The notes: generated by a model not told the origin, from the sequence alone. Positions 22,701 through 36,426 are shown, counted from the stretch's first letter. The stretch is 64,000 bases of DNA from Psychrobacillus sp042944905 (GCF_042944905.1 NZ_CP168496.1:62001-126000), one strand, 5' to 3'. A program made the numbers and translations.

Positions 22701-23624
22701 ATGGCAAAGTTAGCGCAATCCGTAGTCGAATTAATTGGTAAAACGCCAGTAGTGAAATTAAACAGAGTTTCAAATCCTGAGGATGCCGAAGTGTATGTAA
22801 AATTAGAATACTTCAACCCGGGAAGTAGTGTAAAAGATCGTATTGCATTTGCCATGATTGAAGCTGCTGAAAAAGAGGGGAAATTACAAGAAGGTAGTAC
22901 AATAATTGAACCTACTAGTGGTAATACAGGAATAGGCCTTTCGATGATTGCAGCTGCCAAAGGTTATAAAGCTGTATTAGTAATGCCAGATACAATGAGT
23001 TTAGAGCGTAGAAACCTCCTACGTGCTTATGGTGCCGACTTAGTGTTAACACCTGGAGCAGACGGGATGAAAGGTGCTATTGCAAGAGCAGAAGAACTGG
23101 CAAATGAAAATGGATGGTTTATGCCTCAACAATTTAACAATGAAGCAAACCCAGAAATTCATCGTTTAACAACAGGTCCTGAGATTGCAGAAGTATTTGA
23201 CGAATTACACGGCTTTGTAGCAGGAATAGGTACTGGTGGAACAATCACTGGGGCTGGTAGTGTATTGAAAGAAAAATTCCCGGATATTCAGATTGTTGCA
23301 GTGGAACCAAAAGACTCCAATGTTCTATCTGGAGGTAAACCAGGTCCTCATAAAATACAAGGTATTGGTGCAGGATTTGTACCAAAGGTGTTAGATACAG
23401 AAATGTATCATTCTATTATTCAGGTATCAAATGAGGATGCTTATGCAACGTCACGTGAAGTTGCAAAATTAGAAGGTATACTTGGCGGCGTTTCTGCAGG
23501 TGCTGCTATTTACGGAGCCCTTCAACTTGCAAAACAACTTGGGAAAGGTAAAAAAGTTGTTGCAATTATTCCAGATAACGGAGAACGTTATTTAAGTACA
23601 CCATTATACCAATTTGAGGACTAA
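22701..23624 (+). CDS. cysK: Cysteine synthase A (O-acetylserine sulfhydrylase)
   Basis: PLP enzyme that makes cysteine from O-acetylserine and sulfide. 307 residues: PLP Schiff-base Lys45 in SSVKDR, TSGNTGIG substrate loop, GTGGTITGAG phosphate-binding loop, and C-terminal PDNGERYLST. ATG 22701 has GGAGTGGG upstream; 16 more in-frame codons exist but overlap the promoter. Monocistronic, between its own promoter and a terminator. Secure. Confidence 0.97.
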   Translation: MAKLAQSVVELIGKTPVVKLNRVSNPEDAEVYVKLEYFNPGSSVKDRIAFAMIEAAEKEGKLQEGSTIIEPTSGNTGIGLSMIAAAKGYKAVLVMPDTMSLERRNLLRAYGADLVLTPGADGMKGAIARAEELANENGWFMPQQFNNEANPEIHRLTTGPEIAEVFDELHGFVAGIGTGGTITGAGSVLKEKFPDIQIVAVEPKDSNVLSGGKPGPHKIQGIGAGFVPKVLDTEMYHSIIQVSNEDAYATSREVAKLEGILGGVSAGAAIYGALQLAKQLGKGKKVVAIIPDNGERYLSTPLYQFED

Positions 23625-23630
23625 TATAAA

Positions 23631-23666
23631 AAGAGGAGTGGGGGCGTAAATGCTTCCACTTTTTTA
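23631..23666 (+). terminator. Terminator after cysK
   Basis: AGTGGGGGCG and TGCTTCCACT (23637-23660) form a stem followed by six T. Confidence 0.8.
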
Positions 23667-23696
23667 TGTGGCGAAAAGTAGGGGTTTCAAGTTAAG

Positions 23697-25142
23697 ATGG
23701 AGGCAAATCGTTTTTTAGGGGGATTTGAAGAAGTGGATTCACTAAAGTTACAAACGCGTACATTTAACATGTCGAAGGAAGAACTTTTTTATGCGTATAA
23801 AGAAATAACGAAAGAAGAGTCACATCATTTATTTTTAGAAAGTGGCAGAGGAGGCCATCTATGTGTTGCGGCTTGGAATCCAATTGCAGTTACAAAATCA
23901 GTTAATACTGGATTACATATAAAATGGCGAAGTGGAAAAGAAGAGGTACGTTCAGGAGAAGCTCTTACTGAATTGGAAAAGCTTGTTGAGTCGTATAGAA
24001 TTCCTTTTCAAGAAGAATTACCGGATTTCCAAGGTGGTGCCACAGGTTTTATTAGTTATGATTATGCTCGTAAAATAGAAGTTTTACCAACTCTAGCGGT
24101 GGATGATTTGCATGTACCAGATATTTATTTTTATCTGTTTGATTTCTGGACAGTTCTGGATGTTGCCACAGAAACCGTGACATGCATGAAATTATCAATA
24201 AGTGATGCTGATTTGGCTGAAATGGAAGAAGTGTTGAAGGCTGCGAGTAAAAGGACGGAACGTCTATTTCTATCAGGGACTGCAACAGAAGTAGCTGAAG
24301 ATCAATCGGAGTTACTTGTATCGGTAGATGAAACGGAATTTGAGTCGGCCGTTCATCAAGTGCAAGAATACATTGCCCGAGGCGATGTATTTCAAGTAAA
24401 CCTATCTGTTCGACAATCCAAAAAATTAAACGCAGAGCCAATTGCTATGTATGAGGCACTCCGCGCATTTAATCCATCTCCGTATATGGCCTATATTCAA
24501 TCACCAGAATTTGCAGTTGTATCTGGATCACCAGAGTTATTAGTGAAGAAAAAGGGGTCGGATTTATCTACTCGTCCAATCGCAGGAACGAGACCACGTG
24601 GAAAAAGCGATCAAGAAGATATTCGACTTGCTCATGAACTAATTGACAATGAAAAAGAGCGAGCAGAACATGTCATGCTCGTCGATTTAGAAAGAAATGA
24701 TTTAGGGCGAGTATCTACCTATGGCTCTGTAGAAGTAGACGAATTTATGGTTATTGAGCGGTACTCACATGTTATGCATATTGTTTCGAATGTAAAAGGG
24801 ACACTTCGTCCTGATACTTCCAATACAGAAATTGTTCAAGCTATGTTCCCAGGTGGAACAATAACTGGAGCTCCCAAAATTCGTACAATGGAAATCATTG
24901 AAGAATTAGAGCCGGTTCGCAGAGGGTTATATACAGGCTCTATCGGTTGGCTAGGATTTTCGGGTGATTTGGAGCTGAATATTGTCATTCGAACAGCCTT
25001 TATTCAAGATGGAATGGCACATATTCAAGCGGGGGCAGGAATTGTAATAGATTCTATTCCTAGTGCGGAATATGTAGAGTCTTTAAACAAAGCGAAAGCA
25101 TTATGGCAAGCAAAAGCTATGGCAGAAGGAGGAAAACAATGA
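23697..25142 (+). CDS. pabB: Aminodeoxychorismate synthase component I
   Basis: Converts chorismate to 4-amino-4-deoxychorismate using ammonia from PabA, the first committed step to p-aminobenzoate and folate. About 481 residues of the anthranilate-synthase-I/PabB family, with GDVFQVNLSVRQ, PIAGTRPRGK, DLERNDLGRV, FPGGTITGAPKIRTMEII and the C-terminal GAGIVIDS. Context in a folate operon favours PabB over TrpE. ATG 23697 has a weak AGGGG 11 bp upstream; GTG 23733, 10 bp after AGGGGG, is an equally plausible start (469 residues). It overlaps pabA by 4 bp. Confidence 0.93.
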   Translation: MEANRFLGGFEEVDSLKLQTRTFNMSKEELFYAYKEITKEESHHLFLESGRGGHLCVAAWNPIAVTKSVNTGLHIKWRSGKEEVRSGEALTELEKLVESYRIPFQEELPDFQGGATGFISYDYARKIEVLPTLAVDDLHVPDIYFYLFDFWTVLDVATETVTCMKLSISDADLAEMEEVLKAASKRTERLFLSGTATEVAEDQSELLVSVDETEFESAVHQVQEYIARGDVFQVNLSVRQSKKLNAEPIAMYEALRAFNPSPYMAYIQSPEFAVVSGSPELLVKKKGSDLSTRPIAGTRPRGKSDQEDIRLAHELIDNEKERAEHVMLVDLERNDLGRVSTYGSVEVDEFMVIERYSHVMHIVSNVKGTLRPDTSNTEIVQAMFPGGTITGAPKIRTMEIIEELEPVRRGLYTGSIGWLGFSGDLELNIVIRTAFIQDGMAHIQAGAGIVIDSIPSAEYVESLNKAKALWQAKAMAEGGKQ

Positions 25143-25729
25143 TTTTGATGATTGATAATTATGATTCCTTTACTTACAATCTCGTTCAATATATAGGAGA
25201 GCTTGGAGAAGAGGTAAAGGTTGTTCGTAATGATGAGTTGACGATTGCTGAAATTGAGCAGCTAGCTCCAAATATTATTGTTGTATCACCAGGTCCTTGT
25301 ACCCCGAATGAGGCTGGGATAAGTTTAGAGGTTATTACACACTTTGCGGGTAAAATTGCAATATTAGGTGTTTGTCTGGGGCATCAATCAATTGGACAAG
25401 CATTTGGAGGAAAGGTAATTCGTGCAGAAAGATTAATGCACGGCAAAACATCGCCTGTTTTTCATGATGGAAAAGGTGTAAATAAGGAAATGCCAAATCC
25501 TTTTCAAGCAACAAGGTATCACTCGCTACTTGTAGAGAAAGAAACATTGCCTGATTGTTTGGAAGTGACATCTTGGACAGAAGAAGGAGAAATTATGGGC
25601 CTTCGTCATAAAGAGTTTGCTATAGAGGGGGTGCAATTTCACCCGGAGTCGATAATGACAGAGGAAGGGAAAAAGCTCATTCAGAATTTTATCGGAGCAT
25701 ATAGTCCTTCTATAAAGGGGAGTATCTAA
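25139..25729 (+). CDS. pabA: Glutamine amidotransferase, aminodeoxychorismate/anthranilate synthase component II
   Basis: A class I glutaminase of 196 residues supplying ammonia to PabB, and in Bacillus often also to anthranilate synthase. Catalytic triad Cys79 (GVCLGHQ), His168 and Glu170 (VQFHPES). The ATG overlaps the pabB stop and follows AGGAGG directly. No TRAP-type series of GAG/UAG triplets is obvious around its ribosome site. It precedes pabC by one base. Confidence 0.95.
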   Translation: MILMIDNYDSFTYNLVQYIGELGEEVKVVRNDELTIAEIEQLAPNIIVVSPGPCTPNEAGISLEVITHFAGKIAILGVCLGHQSIGQAFGGKVIRAERLMHGKTSPVFHDGKGVNKEMPNPFQATRYHSLLVEKETLPDCLEVTSWTEEGEIMGLRHKEFAIEGVQFHPESIMTEEGKKLIQNFIGAYSPSIKGSI

Positions 25730-25730
25730 C

Positions 25731-26573
25731 GTGGATGCTTGGAAGGAAGGGAAATTATACCAGTCTCACGAATTAACGATTTCTCCTTATGATCACGGTT
25801 TCTTATATGGGCTTGGTTTTTTTGAAACATTTCGTACGTACAATGGGAAGGTAATTTTATGGGAAGAGCATTGGGGGAGACTTTCTCGCGCATTAGCCGA
25901 TTTTCGTATTACCATGCCTTACGACCAAGAAGTGATATTAGCTGCTGTAGATGAGTTAATAACAGCGAATAATGGGGAAGACGGATACTTTAGGTTAAAT
26001 ATTTCGGCAGGTGTGCACGATATCGGCCTCCAACCCGCTAGTTATGAAAAGCCCACGGTCATTTTATTCCGAAAAGCATTGCATACTCTACCTAGAGGAA
26101 TGGAAAAATCAGCAGTATGGCTAGAAACGGTGAGAAATTCTCCGGAAAGTGGAATACGACATAAATCCCATCATTACGCAAATAATGTACAAGCCCGATT
26201 TGAAATTGCTTCCCTAGCCTCTTTGGAAGGTATCTTTCTAACTGCGGATGGATTTGTTGCAGAAGGAATTACGTCGAATGTGTTTTGGGTGAAGGAAGGG
26301 AAATTATATACACCTTCACTAGATACAGGGATATTAGCTGGTGTAACAAGGGATTGGTTGATAAAAAATTCTCCATTCGTAGTAGAGGTAGGTTTATTTG
26401 CAAGAGAAGTATTAGAAGAAGCCGATGAAGTATTTATTACAAACGCGGTACAAGAAATTGTCCCTATAAAAAATATAGAAGAAAAGTACTTTTTAGGAAA
26501 TGAAGGACCTGTGTATGCTGCGCTTCATGAAGCGTATGTTACGTTTATTCAGAAGGAAGGTGCAGAACGTTGA
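25731..26573 (+). CDS. pabC: Aminodeoxychorismate lyase
   Basis: PLP-fold-IV enzyme that releases pyruvate from aminodeoxychorismate to give p-aminobenzoate. 280 residues with catalytic Lys145 (RHKSHHYANN) and the conserved EGITSNVFWV loop. D-amino-acid and branched-chain aminotransferases share this fold; the operon makes PabC the best call. GTG start with GGGGAG 7 bp upstream; overlaps the folP start by 4 bp. Confidence 0.93.
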   Translation: MDAWKEGKLYQSHELTISPYDHGFLYGLGFFETFRTYNGKVILWEEHWGRLSRALADFRITMPYDQEVILAAVDELITANNGEDGYFRLNISAGVHDIGLQPASYEKPTVILFRKALHTLPRGMEKSAVWLETVRNSPESGIRHKSHHYANNVQARFEIASLASLEGIFLTADGFVAEGITSNVFWVKEGKLYTPSLDTGILAGVTRDWLIKNSPFVVEVGLFAREVLEEADEVFITNAVQEIVPIKNIEEKYFLGNEGPVYAALHEAYVTFIQKEGAER

Positions 26574-27427
26574 ACTTACAATATAATACGAGGCCCTTTG
26601 AAGCTGGGGGAGTTACATTAGATTTTCGAAAAGAAACAATTGTGATGGGTATATTAAATGTCACGCCGGATTCTTTTTCGGACGGTGGAAAGTTTAATGA
26701 AATAGAAGCAGCGGTTGCTAGAGCTAAGCAGATGGTTGTGGATGGTGCTAAAATTATTGATATCGGTGGGGAGTCTACCAGACCTGGTCATACAGTTATT
26801 TCAGATGAGGAAGAAATAGCACGTGTTGTACCAGTTATTCAAGCGATTAGCGCAGAAGTGAATGCGATCATATCTATTGATACATACAAATCAGCAGTTG
26901 CGAGAGCTGCAGTACTAGCCGGTGCACATGTCATTAATGATATTTGGGGCGCTAAAAGAGATCCCAAAGTGGCGATGGTAGCAGCAGAACTAGGTGTACC
27001 GATAATACTAATGCATAATAGAGACGACGAAGAATATAACGATTTCTGGCCAGAAGCAAAACAAGATTTAGTAGAATGTATTCAAATTGCAAAAGCGGCG
27101 GGAGTACCAGATGAACATATTTGGTTAGATCCGGGTATTGGATTTGGGAAATCCACGACCCAAAACATTTGGATGATGCAGCATTTGGAAGGCTTAGTGG
27201 AAATGGGTTATCCCGTTTTACTGGCGACTTCACGTAAACGACTAATCGGAAATGTACTCAATCTTCCAGTGAACGAACGAATGGAAGGGACAGGCGCAAC
27301 TGTATGCTTCGGTTTGCAATATGGTTGTCATATGGTGCGTGTACATGATGTGAAAGAAATTGCGCGTATGACGAAAATGATGGATGTACTAACAGGAAAA
27401 GCGGAATATAAGGAAAGCGAGGTATAA
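26570..27427 (+). CDS. folP: Dihydropteroate synthase
   Basis: Condenses p-aminobenzoate with 6-hydroxymethyl-dihydropterin diphosphate, the step blocked by sulfonamides. 285 residues of TIM-barrel fold with the two signature motifs MGILNVTPDSFSDGG and GGESTRPG, plus DPGIGFGK and the C-terminal RVHDVKE. It starts with TTG at 26570, overlapping the pabC stop, with GAAGGAAGG upstream. I see no evident resistance change, but that cannot be judged by eye. Confidence 0.96.
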   Translation: MNLQYNTRPFEAGGVTLDFRKETIVMGILNVTPDSFSDGGKFNEIEAAVARAKQMVVDGAKIIDIGGESTRPGHTVISDEEEIARVVPVIQAISAEVNAIISIDTYKSAVARAAVLAGAHVINDIWGAKRDPKVAMVAAELGVPIILMHNRDDEEYNDFWPEAKQDLVECIQIAKAAGVPDEHIWLDPGIGFGKSTTQNIWMMQHLEGLVEMGYPVLLATSRKRLIGNVLNLPVNERMEGTGATVCFGLQYGCHMVRVHDVKEIARMTKMMDVLTGKAEYKESEV

Positions 27428-27432
27428 CTATT

Positions 27433-27798
27433 ATGGATTACATACACTTGAATGATTTGGAGTTTTACGGATACCATGGGGCTTTGCCGGAAGAAACAAA
27501 GCTTGGTCAAATTTTTCGTGTTACGATTACGCTTGCTTGTGATTTAAAAAAAGCAGGTCAAACGGACGACTTAGCGGAAACTGTGAATTATGCAGAGGTA
27601 TTTGAGCTTTGTAAGGAGATCGTGGAAGGGAAGCCTTATTTATTAATTGAGGCAGTGGCAGAAAAAATAGCTGGACGGATATTAAAGGGTTATGAAGCCA
27701 AAGTAACTGGTTGTCGCATACAACTAGTGAAGCCGAATCCGCCGATTGCAGGTCATTATGCTTCTGTTGCTGTCGATATTACAAGAGGCGTGCTATGA
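27433..27798 (+). CDS. folB: Dihydroneopterin aldolase
   Basis: Cleaves 7,8-dihydroneopterin to 6-hydroxymethyl-dihydropterin and glycolaldehyde in folate synthesis. 121 residues with LEFYGYHGALPEE, ETVNYAEVFEL and the PNPPIAGHYASVAVDI C-terminal motif typical of FolB. It starts 6 bp after folP and overlaps folK by 4 bp. Secure. Confidence 0.95.
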   Translation: MDYIHLNDLEFYGYHGALPEETKLGQIFRVTITLACDLKKAGQTDDLAETVNYAEVFELCKEIVEGKPYLLIEAVAEKIAGRILKGYEAKVTGCRIQLVKPNPPIAGHYASVAVDITRGVL

Positions 27799-28313
27799 AT
27801 ATCGCGTATTTGTCATTAGGGTCCAATATAGGAGATAGAATGGATTATCTTAAAAGGGCAGTTCAATTGTTACGAGAAAGCGAAGACGTTCAAGTGAATA
27901 AAGTATCCTCTGTCTATGAAACAGATCCTGTTGGTAATGTAGATCAAGCAGCTTTTTTAAATATTGTAGTGGAGCTTGAAACGCTACTTTCACCTCACGA
28001 ATTATTAAAAAAATGCAATGAAATAGAAGAACATCTTGGGCGTACCAGAGAAATTCATTGGGGTCCTCGAACTGTAGACCTTGACGTTTTGTTGTATAAT
28101 GAAGAGAATATGAAAACAGAGGATCTCATTATTCCGCATCCAAGGATGACGGAAAGAGGTTTTGTGCTCGTACCTCTTGTGGAACTAAATCCAGAATTAG
28201 TTGAGCCTCTAACAAAGCATTCTTTATTGAAGCTTGCACATGTTCAGAAAGAAGGCGTACGTAAATGGAAAACATTCGATGGGGTAGACGCATTCGTGCA
28301 TTTCGACGATTAA
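27795..28313 (+). CDS. folK: 6-hydroxymethyl-7,8-dihydropterin pyrophosphokinase
   Basis: Transfers pyrophosphate from ATP to the pterin, supplying FolP. 172 residues with LGSNIGDR, the VSSVYETDPVG loop, and the signature RTREIHWGPRTVDLDVLLYN, then PHPRMTERGFVLVPL. ATG 27795 overlaps the folB stop; upstream in-frame codons read out of folB and have no family match. Its end overlaps the next gene by 49 bp. Confidence 0.95.
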   Translation: MNIAYLSLGSNIGDRMDYLKRAVQLLRESEDVQVNKVSSVYETDPVGNVDQAAFLNIVVELETLLSPHELLKKCNEIEEHLGRTREIHWGPRTVDLDVLLYNEENMKTEDLIIPHPRMTERGFVLVPLVELNPELVEPLTKHSLLKLAHVQKEGVRKWKTFDGVDAFVHFDD

Positions 28314-28483
28314 AAAGAATGAATCAAGTTGAACTTGCAAAAGAGATGAATATTTCGGTGTCTATACTTGGTCAAATAGAGCAAGGAAAAAGAGTTCCAA
28401 ATGAGGTACAGTTAAAAAGCATTTCATCTGTACTTGATATACAGTTAGACGAATTAAAAGGTGAAATAAAAGATGTTGAATGA
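28265..28483 (+). CDS. yazB: Small XRE-family helix-turn-helix protein (YazB)
   Basis: A 72-residue protein that is almost entirely an XRE/Cro-C1 HTH domain (GRRIRAFRRLKRMNQVELAK, then ISVSILGQIEQGKRVP). It lies in the folK-dus interval exactly as YazB in B. subtilis and overlaps folK by 49 bp. DNA-binding is predicted; its targets and whether it regulates the folate operon are unknown. Confidence 0.87.
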   Translation: MENIRWGRRIRAFRRLKRMNQVELAKEMNISVSILGQIEQGKRVPNEVQLKSISSVLDIQLDELKGEIKDVE

Positions 28484-29500
28484 TTATGTCAATTGCATCA
28501 ACGAAACCATTTAAAATTGGTAACTTTGAAATGGATAATCGTGTTGTTTTAGCCCCAATGGCTGGTATTTGTAATTCTGCATTCCGATTAACTGTCAAAG
28601 AGTTTGGCGCAGGGTTAGTTTTCGCAGAGATGATTAGTGATAAAGGGATCGTTTATAAAAACGAAAAGACTTTAAGTATGCTTTTTATTGATGAACGCGA
28701 AAATCCACTATCACTTCAAATTTTTGGCGGAGAAAAAGAAACGCTTGTTGCGGCTGCTAAATATGTAGATCAACATACATCAGCGGACATCATTGATATT
28801 AATATGGAATGTCCAGTAAATAAAATCATTAAATGTGAAGCAGGAGCTAGATGGCTGCTTGATTCGAATAAGATTTACGAAATGGTTTCTGCGGTTGTAG
28901 ATAATGTAAATAAGTCGGTAAGTGTTAAAATGCGTACTGGTTGGGACGATGATCATATTTATGTTGTGGAGAATGCTCGTGTCGTAGAACGTGTGGGCGG
29001 AGCGGCTGTAGCTGTACATGTTTACAAATGTATGAAGGTCATGCGAATTGGGATTTAATTCGTCAAGTGAAAGAAGCGGTGAATATTCCTGTAATCAGAA
29101 ACGGAGACGTTAATACGCCCCAAGATGCAAAGCGTATGTTAGATGAAACTGGTGTAGATGCTGTAATGATTGGTCATGCAGCGCTAGGAGACCCTTGGAT
29201 GATTTATCGTACAGTCGAATATTTGGAGTCTGGCAAACTAAATCCGGAGCCTTCTGTTCAAGAGAAAATCGACGTGTGCTTATTACACTTCGATCGCTTA
29301 ACTGCTTTAAAGGAGAGGACATTGCAGTCCGTGAAATGCGCTAACATGCTTCTTGGTACTTAAAAGGTATCCGTGGGAATGGTAGAGCGAGAAATATGAT
29401 TAACCAAACAAAAACTGCTCAAGAGTTAAAAGATTACTTACACTATTTTGCGGAAGAATCAACGAAAGAATATAATGATGCTGAATCTATTCTTGCTTAA
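28480..29500 (+). pseudogene. dusB: Decayed tRNA-dihydrouridine synthase (dusB/yacF)
   Basis: The FMN-dependent enzyme that reduces uridine in the tRNA D-loop, here broken. The first frame (28480-29056) covers the barrel to AVAVH. The conserved VHGRTREQMYEGHA segment is then missing about 10 bases near 29019, and the sequence continues from MYEGHANWD in another frame. A one-base loss near 29313 shifts again, and the following frame (VREMR) meets TAA at 29342-29344 before resuming ASWYLKGIRGNGRARN to a stop at 29498-29500. Conserved residues are also changed: NMGCP to NMECP next to the catalytic Cys, and IGRAALG to IGHAALG. Several independent lesions make a sequencing artefact unlikely. Confidence 0.9.
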
Positions 29501-29510
29501 TATTAAAACA

Positions 29511-29541
29511 TGGGGCTATCACATCAAGTGATGGCTCTTTC
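29511..29541 (+). terminator. Terminator after the folate/dusB operon
   Basis: GGCTATCAC pairs with GTGATGGCT (29514-29536, wobble allowed), followed by a short T-rich tail. Confidence 0.6.
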
Positions 29542-29679
29542 CATTTTAAAATGTAATCTGAATAATATGGAATATCTCCTAGTGTAGGAAAAAGGTGAAC
29601 AGCGTGCAGAAATTGTGTACAATAAGTTCAACGTAATAAATGAAATTTGCGGATAATAGGTAGTGGAGGAGTGACGAAC

Positions 29680-31170
29680 ATGTCTAACGTAGAAGAATTA
29701 AACGATCAACTTTTGGTGAGAAGACAAAAGATGACTGCAATACAAGAGAAAGGGTTAGATCCTTTTGGTAGTAAATTTGAACGTACGCATTTGAGTGATC
29801 AAGTGATTGCTGAATTTACCGATTTTTCGAAAGAACAATTAGAAGAAACGCCACATGAAGTCGTAATTGCAGGTCGTATTATGACAAAGCGTGGAAAAGG
29901 GAAAGCTGGATTTGCGCATATTCAAGATTTCGGTGGTCAAATCCAAATTTATGTACGTAAAGATGCGATTGGTGAAGATGCATATGAATTATTTAACTCA
30001 GCGGACTTAGGAGATATCGTAGGTGTACGAGGAAATATATTCCGTACACAAGTAGGAGAATTATCTGTTAAAGCGGTAGAATTCACGTTTTTAACAAAAT
30101 CACTACGCCCGATGCCAGAGAAATTCCACGGTTTAAAAGATGTTGAGCAACGCTACCGTCAACGCTACTTAGATTTAATGACTAGTGAAGAAAGTAAAAA
30201 AACGTTCATCACTAGAAGCCGTATCATTCAATCTATGCGTCGCTACTTAGATAGCCAAGGTTACTTAGAAGTGGAAACGCCATTATTACATTCTATTGCG
30301 GGCGGAGCAGCGGCACGTCCTTTCATTACACATCATAATGCGCTAGACATGGAACTTTATATGCGTATAGCAATTGAGTTACATTTAAAGCGTCTAATTG
30401 TAGGTGGATTAGAAAAGGTATATGAAATTGGACGAGTATTCAGAAATGAAGGTGTTTCAACGCGTCATAATCCTGAATTCACGATGATTGAATTATATGA
30501 AGCGTATGCTGATTATAACGACATCATGAATCTAACGGAGAATTTAGTGTCGCATGTTGCACAAGAAGTACTGGGATCAACTACAGTGACGTATGGTGAA
30601 GATGCAATTAATCTTGCTCCAGGCTGGAGACGTTGGCATATGGCAGATGCAGTAAAAGAAATAACAGGAGTGGACTTCTGGAATGAAATGACGAAGGAAG
30701 CAGCACATGCACTAGCGAAAGAACATGGCGTAGAAGTAAAACCTTCTATGGAAGTAGGTCATGTTTTAAATGAATTCTTTGAGCAAAAAGTAGAAGAAAC
30801 ATTAGTGCAACCAACATTTATCTATGGACATCCAGTAGAAGTGTCGCCACTTGCTAAGAAAAATCCGGAAGATGGAAGGTTTACAGATCGCTTTGAACTA
30901 TTCATTGTTAGACGTGAGCATGCAAATGCGTTTACAGAACTTAATGACCCTATTGATCAACGTCAACGCTTCGAAGCACAATTAGTTGAAAAAGAAGCGG
31001 GTAATGATGAAGCGCATGAAATGGATGAAGACTTCTTAGAAGCATTAGAATACGGTATGCCGCCAACAGGTGGTTTGGGAATTGGAATTGACCGATTAGT
31101 AATGTTATTAACTAACTCTGCATCTATTCGCGACGTGTTATTGTTCCCAACTATGCGACACAAAGATTAA
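29680..31170 (+). CDS. lysS: Lysyl-tRNA synthetase, class II
   Basis: Charges tRNA-Lys in the cytosol. 496 residues: N-terminal OB-fold anticodon-binding domain (~55-145; VVIAGRIMTKRGKGKAGFAHI) and a class II catalytic core with motif 1 (LDSQGYLEVETPLLH), motif 2 (FRNEGVSTRHNPEFTMIE) and motif 3 (GGLGIGIDRLVMLL). ATG 29680 follows GGAGGAGTGA; upstream TTG 29647 would include the ribosome site. No T-box leader is visible in the 140 bp upstream. It is adjacent to the rRNA operons, as in B. subtilis. Confidence 0.97.
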   Translation: MSNVEELNDQLLVRRQKMTAIQEKGLDPFGSKFERTHLSDQVIAEFTDFSKEQLEETPHEVVIAGRIMTKRGKGKAGFAHIQDFGGQIQIYVRKDAIGEDAYELFNSADLGDIVGVRGNIFRTQVGELSVKAVEFTFLTKSLRPMPEKFHGLKDVEQRYRQRYLDLMTSEESKKTFITRSRIIQSMRRYLDSQGYLEVETPLLHSIAGGAAARPFITHHNALDMELYMRIAIELHLKRLIVGGLEKVYEIGRVFRNEGVSTRHNPEFTMIELYEAYADYNDIMNLTENLVSHVAQEVLGSTTVTYGEDAINLAPGWRRWHMADAVKEITGVDFWNEMTKEAAHALAKEHGVEVKPSMEVGHVLNEFFEQKVEETLVQPTFIYGHPVEVSPLAKKNPEDGRFTDRFELFIVRREHANAFTELNDPIDQRQRFEAQLVEKEAGNDEAHEMDEDFLEALEYGMPPTGGLGIGIDRLVMLLTNSASIRDVLLFPTMRHKD

Positions 31171-31299
31171 TCATATAGGATTTTCTTTTGATGGAAGGTG
31201 GGGCACTACTATTTATAGTGCTTCACCTTTTTAATATCCACTATATGTTGTGGAAAGCGTTGATGGTAAAAGTTCTTGAAAAAAAGTTGAGAAAATCTC

Positions 31300-31328
31300 T
31301 TGTCATAACCTTTACAAGGTGGTATAGT
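31300..31328 (+). promoter_or_regulatory. rRNA operon promoter P1
   Basis: TTGTCA (31300-31305), 17 bp, TATAGT (31323-31328). First of two tandem promoters, as in Bacillus rrn operons. Confidence 0.8.
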
Positions 31329-31383
31329 TATCAAGTTGTCATTTTAACTACTGACTTCTTCAAAAAAAGAAATAAAAAAGTTG

Positions 31384-31412
31384 TTGACATTGATAATGAA
31401 GTTTGTTATGAT
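31384..31412 (+). promoter_or_regulatory. rRNA operon promoter P2
   Basis: TTGACA (31384-31389), 17 bp, TATGAT (31407-31412). A near-perfect SigA promoter about 180 bp before the 16S gene. Confidence 0.9.
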
Positions 31413-31589
31413 ATTAAAGTCGCCAAAACGACACAGCAACAAAAACAAAACATGAACATTGAAAACTGAACATGCAAAACGTTAAGAAATATAGCTTGAA
31501 AGACTGACTTCGGTTAGTCCGATAGCAAAACAATTTGGACACCATTTAATGGTGATGCCAGCAAAACAAAATGAGCTTTTTAAGTTCTC

Positions 31590-36305
<4,716 letters not shown>

Positions 36306-36374
36306 AATAGAATTTGTATATTTCAATGTCTTTTATCCAGTTTTGAAAGAATAAAATTTTTATTAAAATAACAC

Positions 36375-36402
36375 TTGTAAAATGCTACAGAGTTGTTATA
36401 AT
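36375..36402 (+). promoter_or_regulatory. Candidate promoter in the first 23S-5S spacer
   Basis: TTGTAA (36375-36380), 16 bp, TATAAT (36397-36402), about 25 bp before 5S copy 1. The second 23S-5S spacer lacks this ~60-bp segment. If active it would drive 5S, nine tRNAs and the second rRNA operon. Confidence 0.5.
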
Positions 36403-36426
36403 AAAACTTGTCTTTCATTATTCAAG

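Larger units (their letters stand above)
31171..31589 (+). other. rRNA promoter and leader region
   Basis: About 420 bp with no gene. It has two tandem SigA promoters and a transcribed leader (from ~31420) with a TTCG-capped hairpin and a second hairpin. The last ~140 bp are nearly repeated before the second 16S gene (37429-37565). Confidence 0.8.

Noticed and set aside
23667..23697. Tetrahydrofolate riboswitch before pabB
   Set aside because: Only about 30 bp separate the cysK terminator from pabB, too little for an aptamer.
25100..25140. TRAP-binding site at pabA
   Set aside because: No run of regularly spaced GAG/UAG triplets is visible around the ribosome site.
29540..29680. T-box riboswitch before lysS
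   Set aside because: The leader is too short and no T-box sequence or specifier stem is visible.
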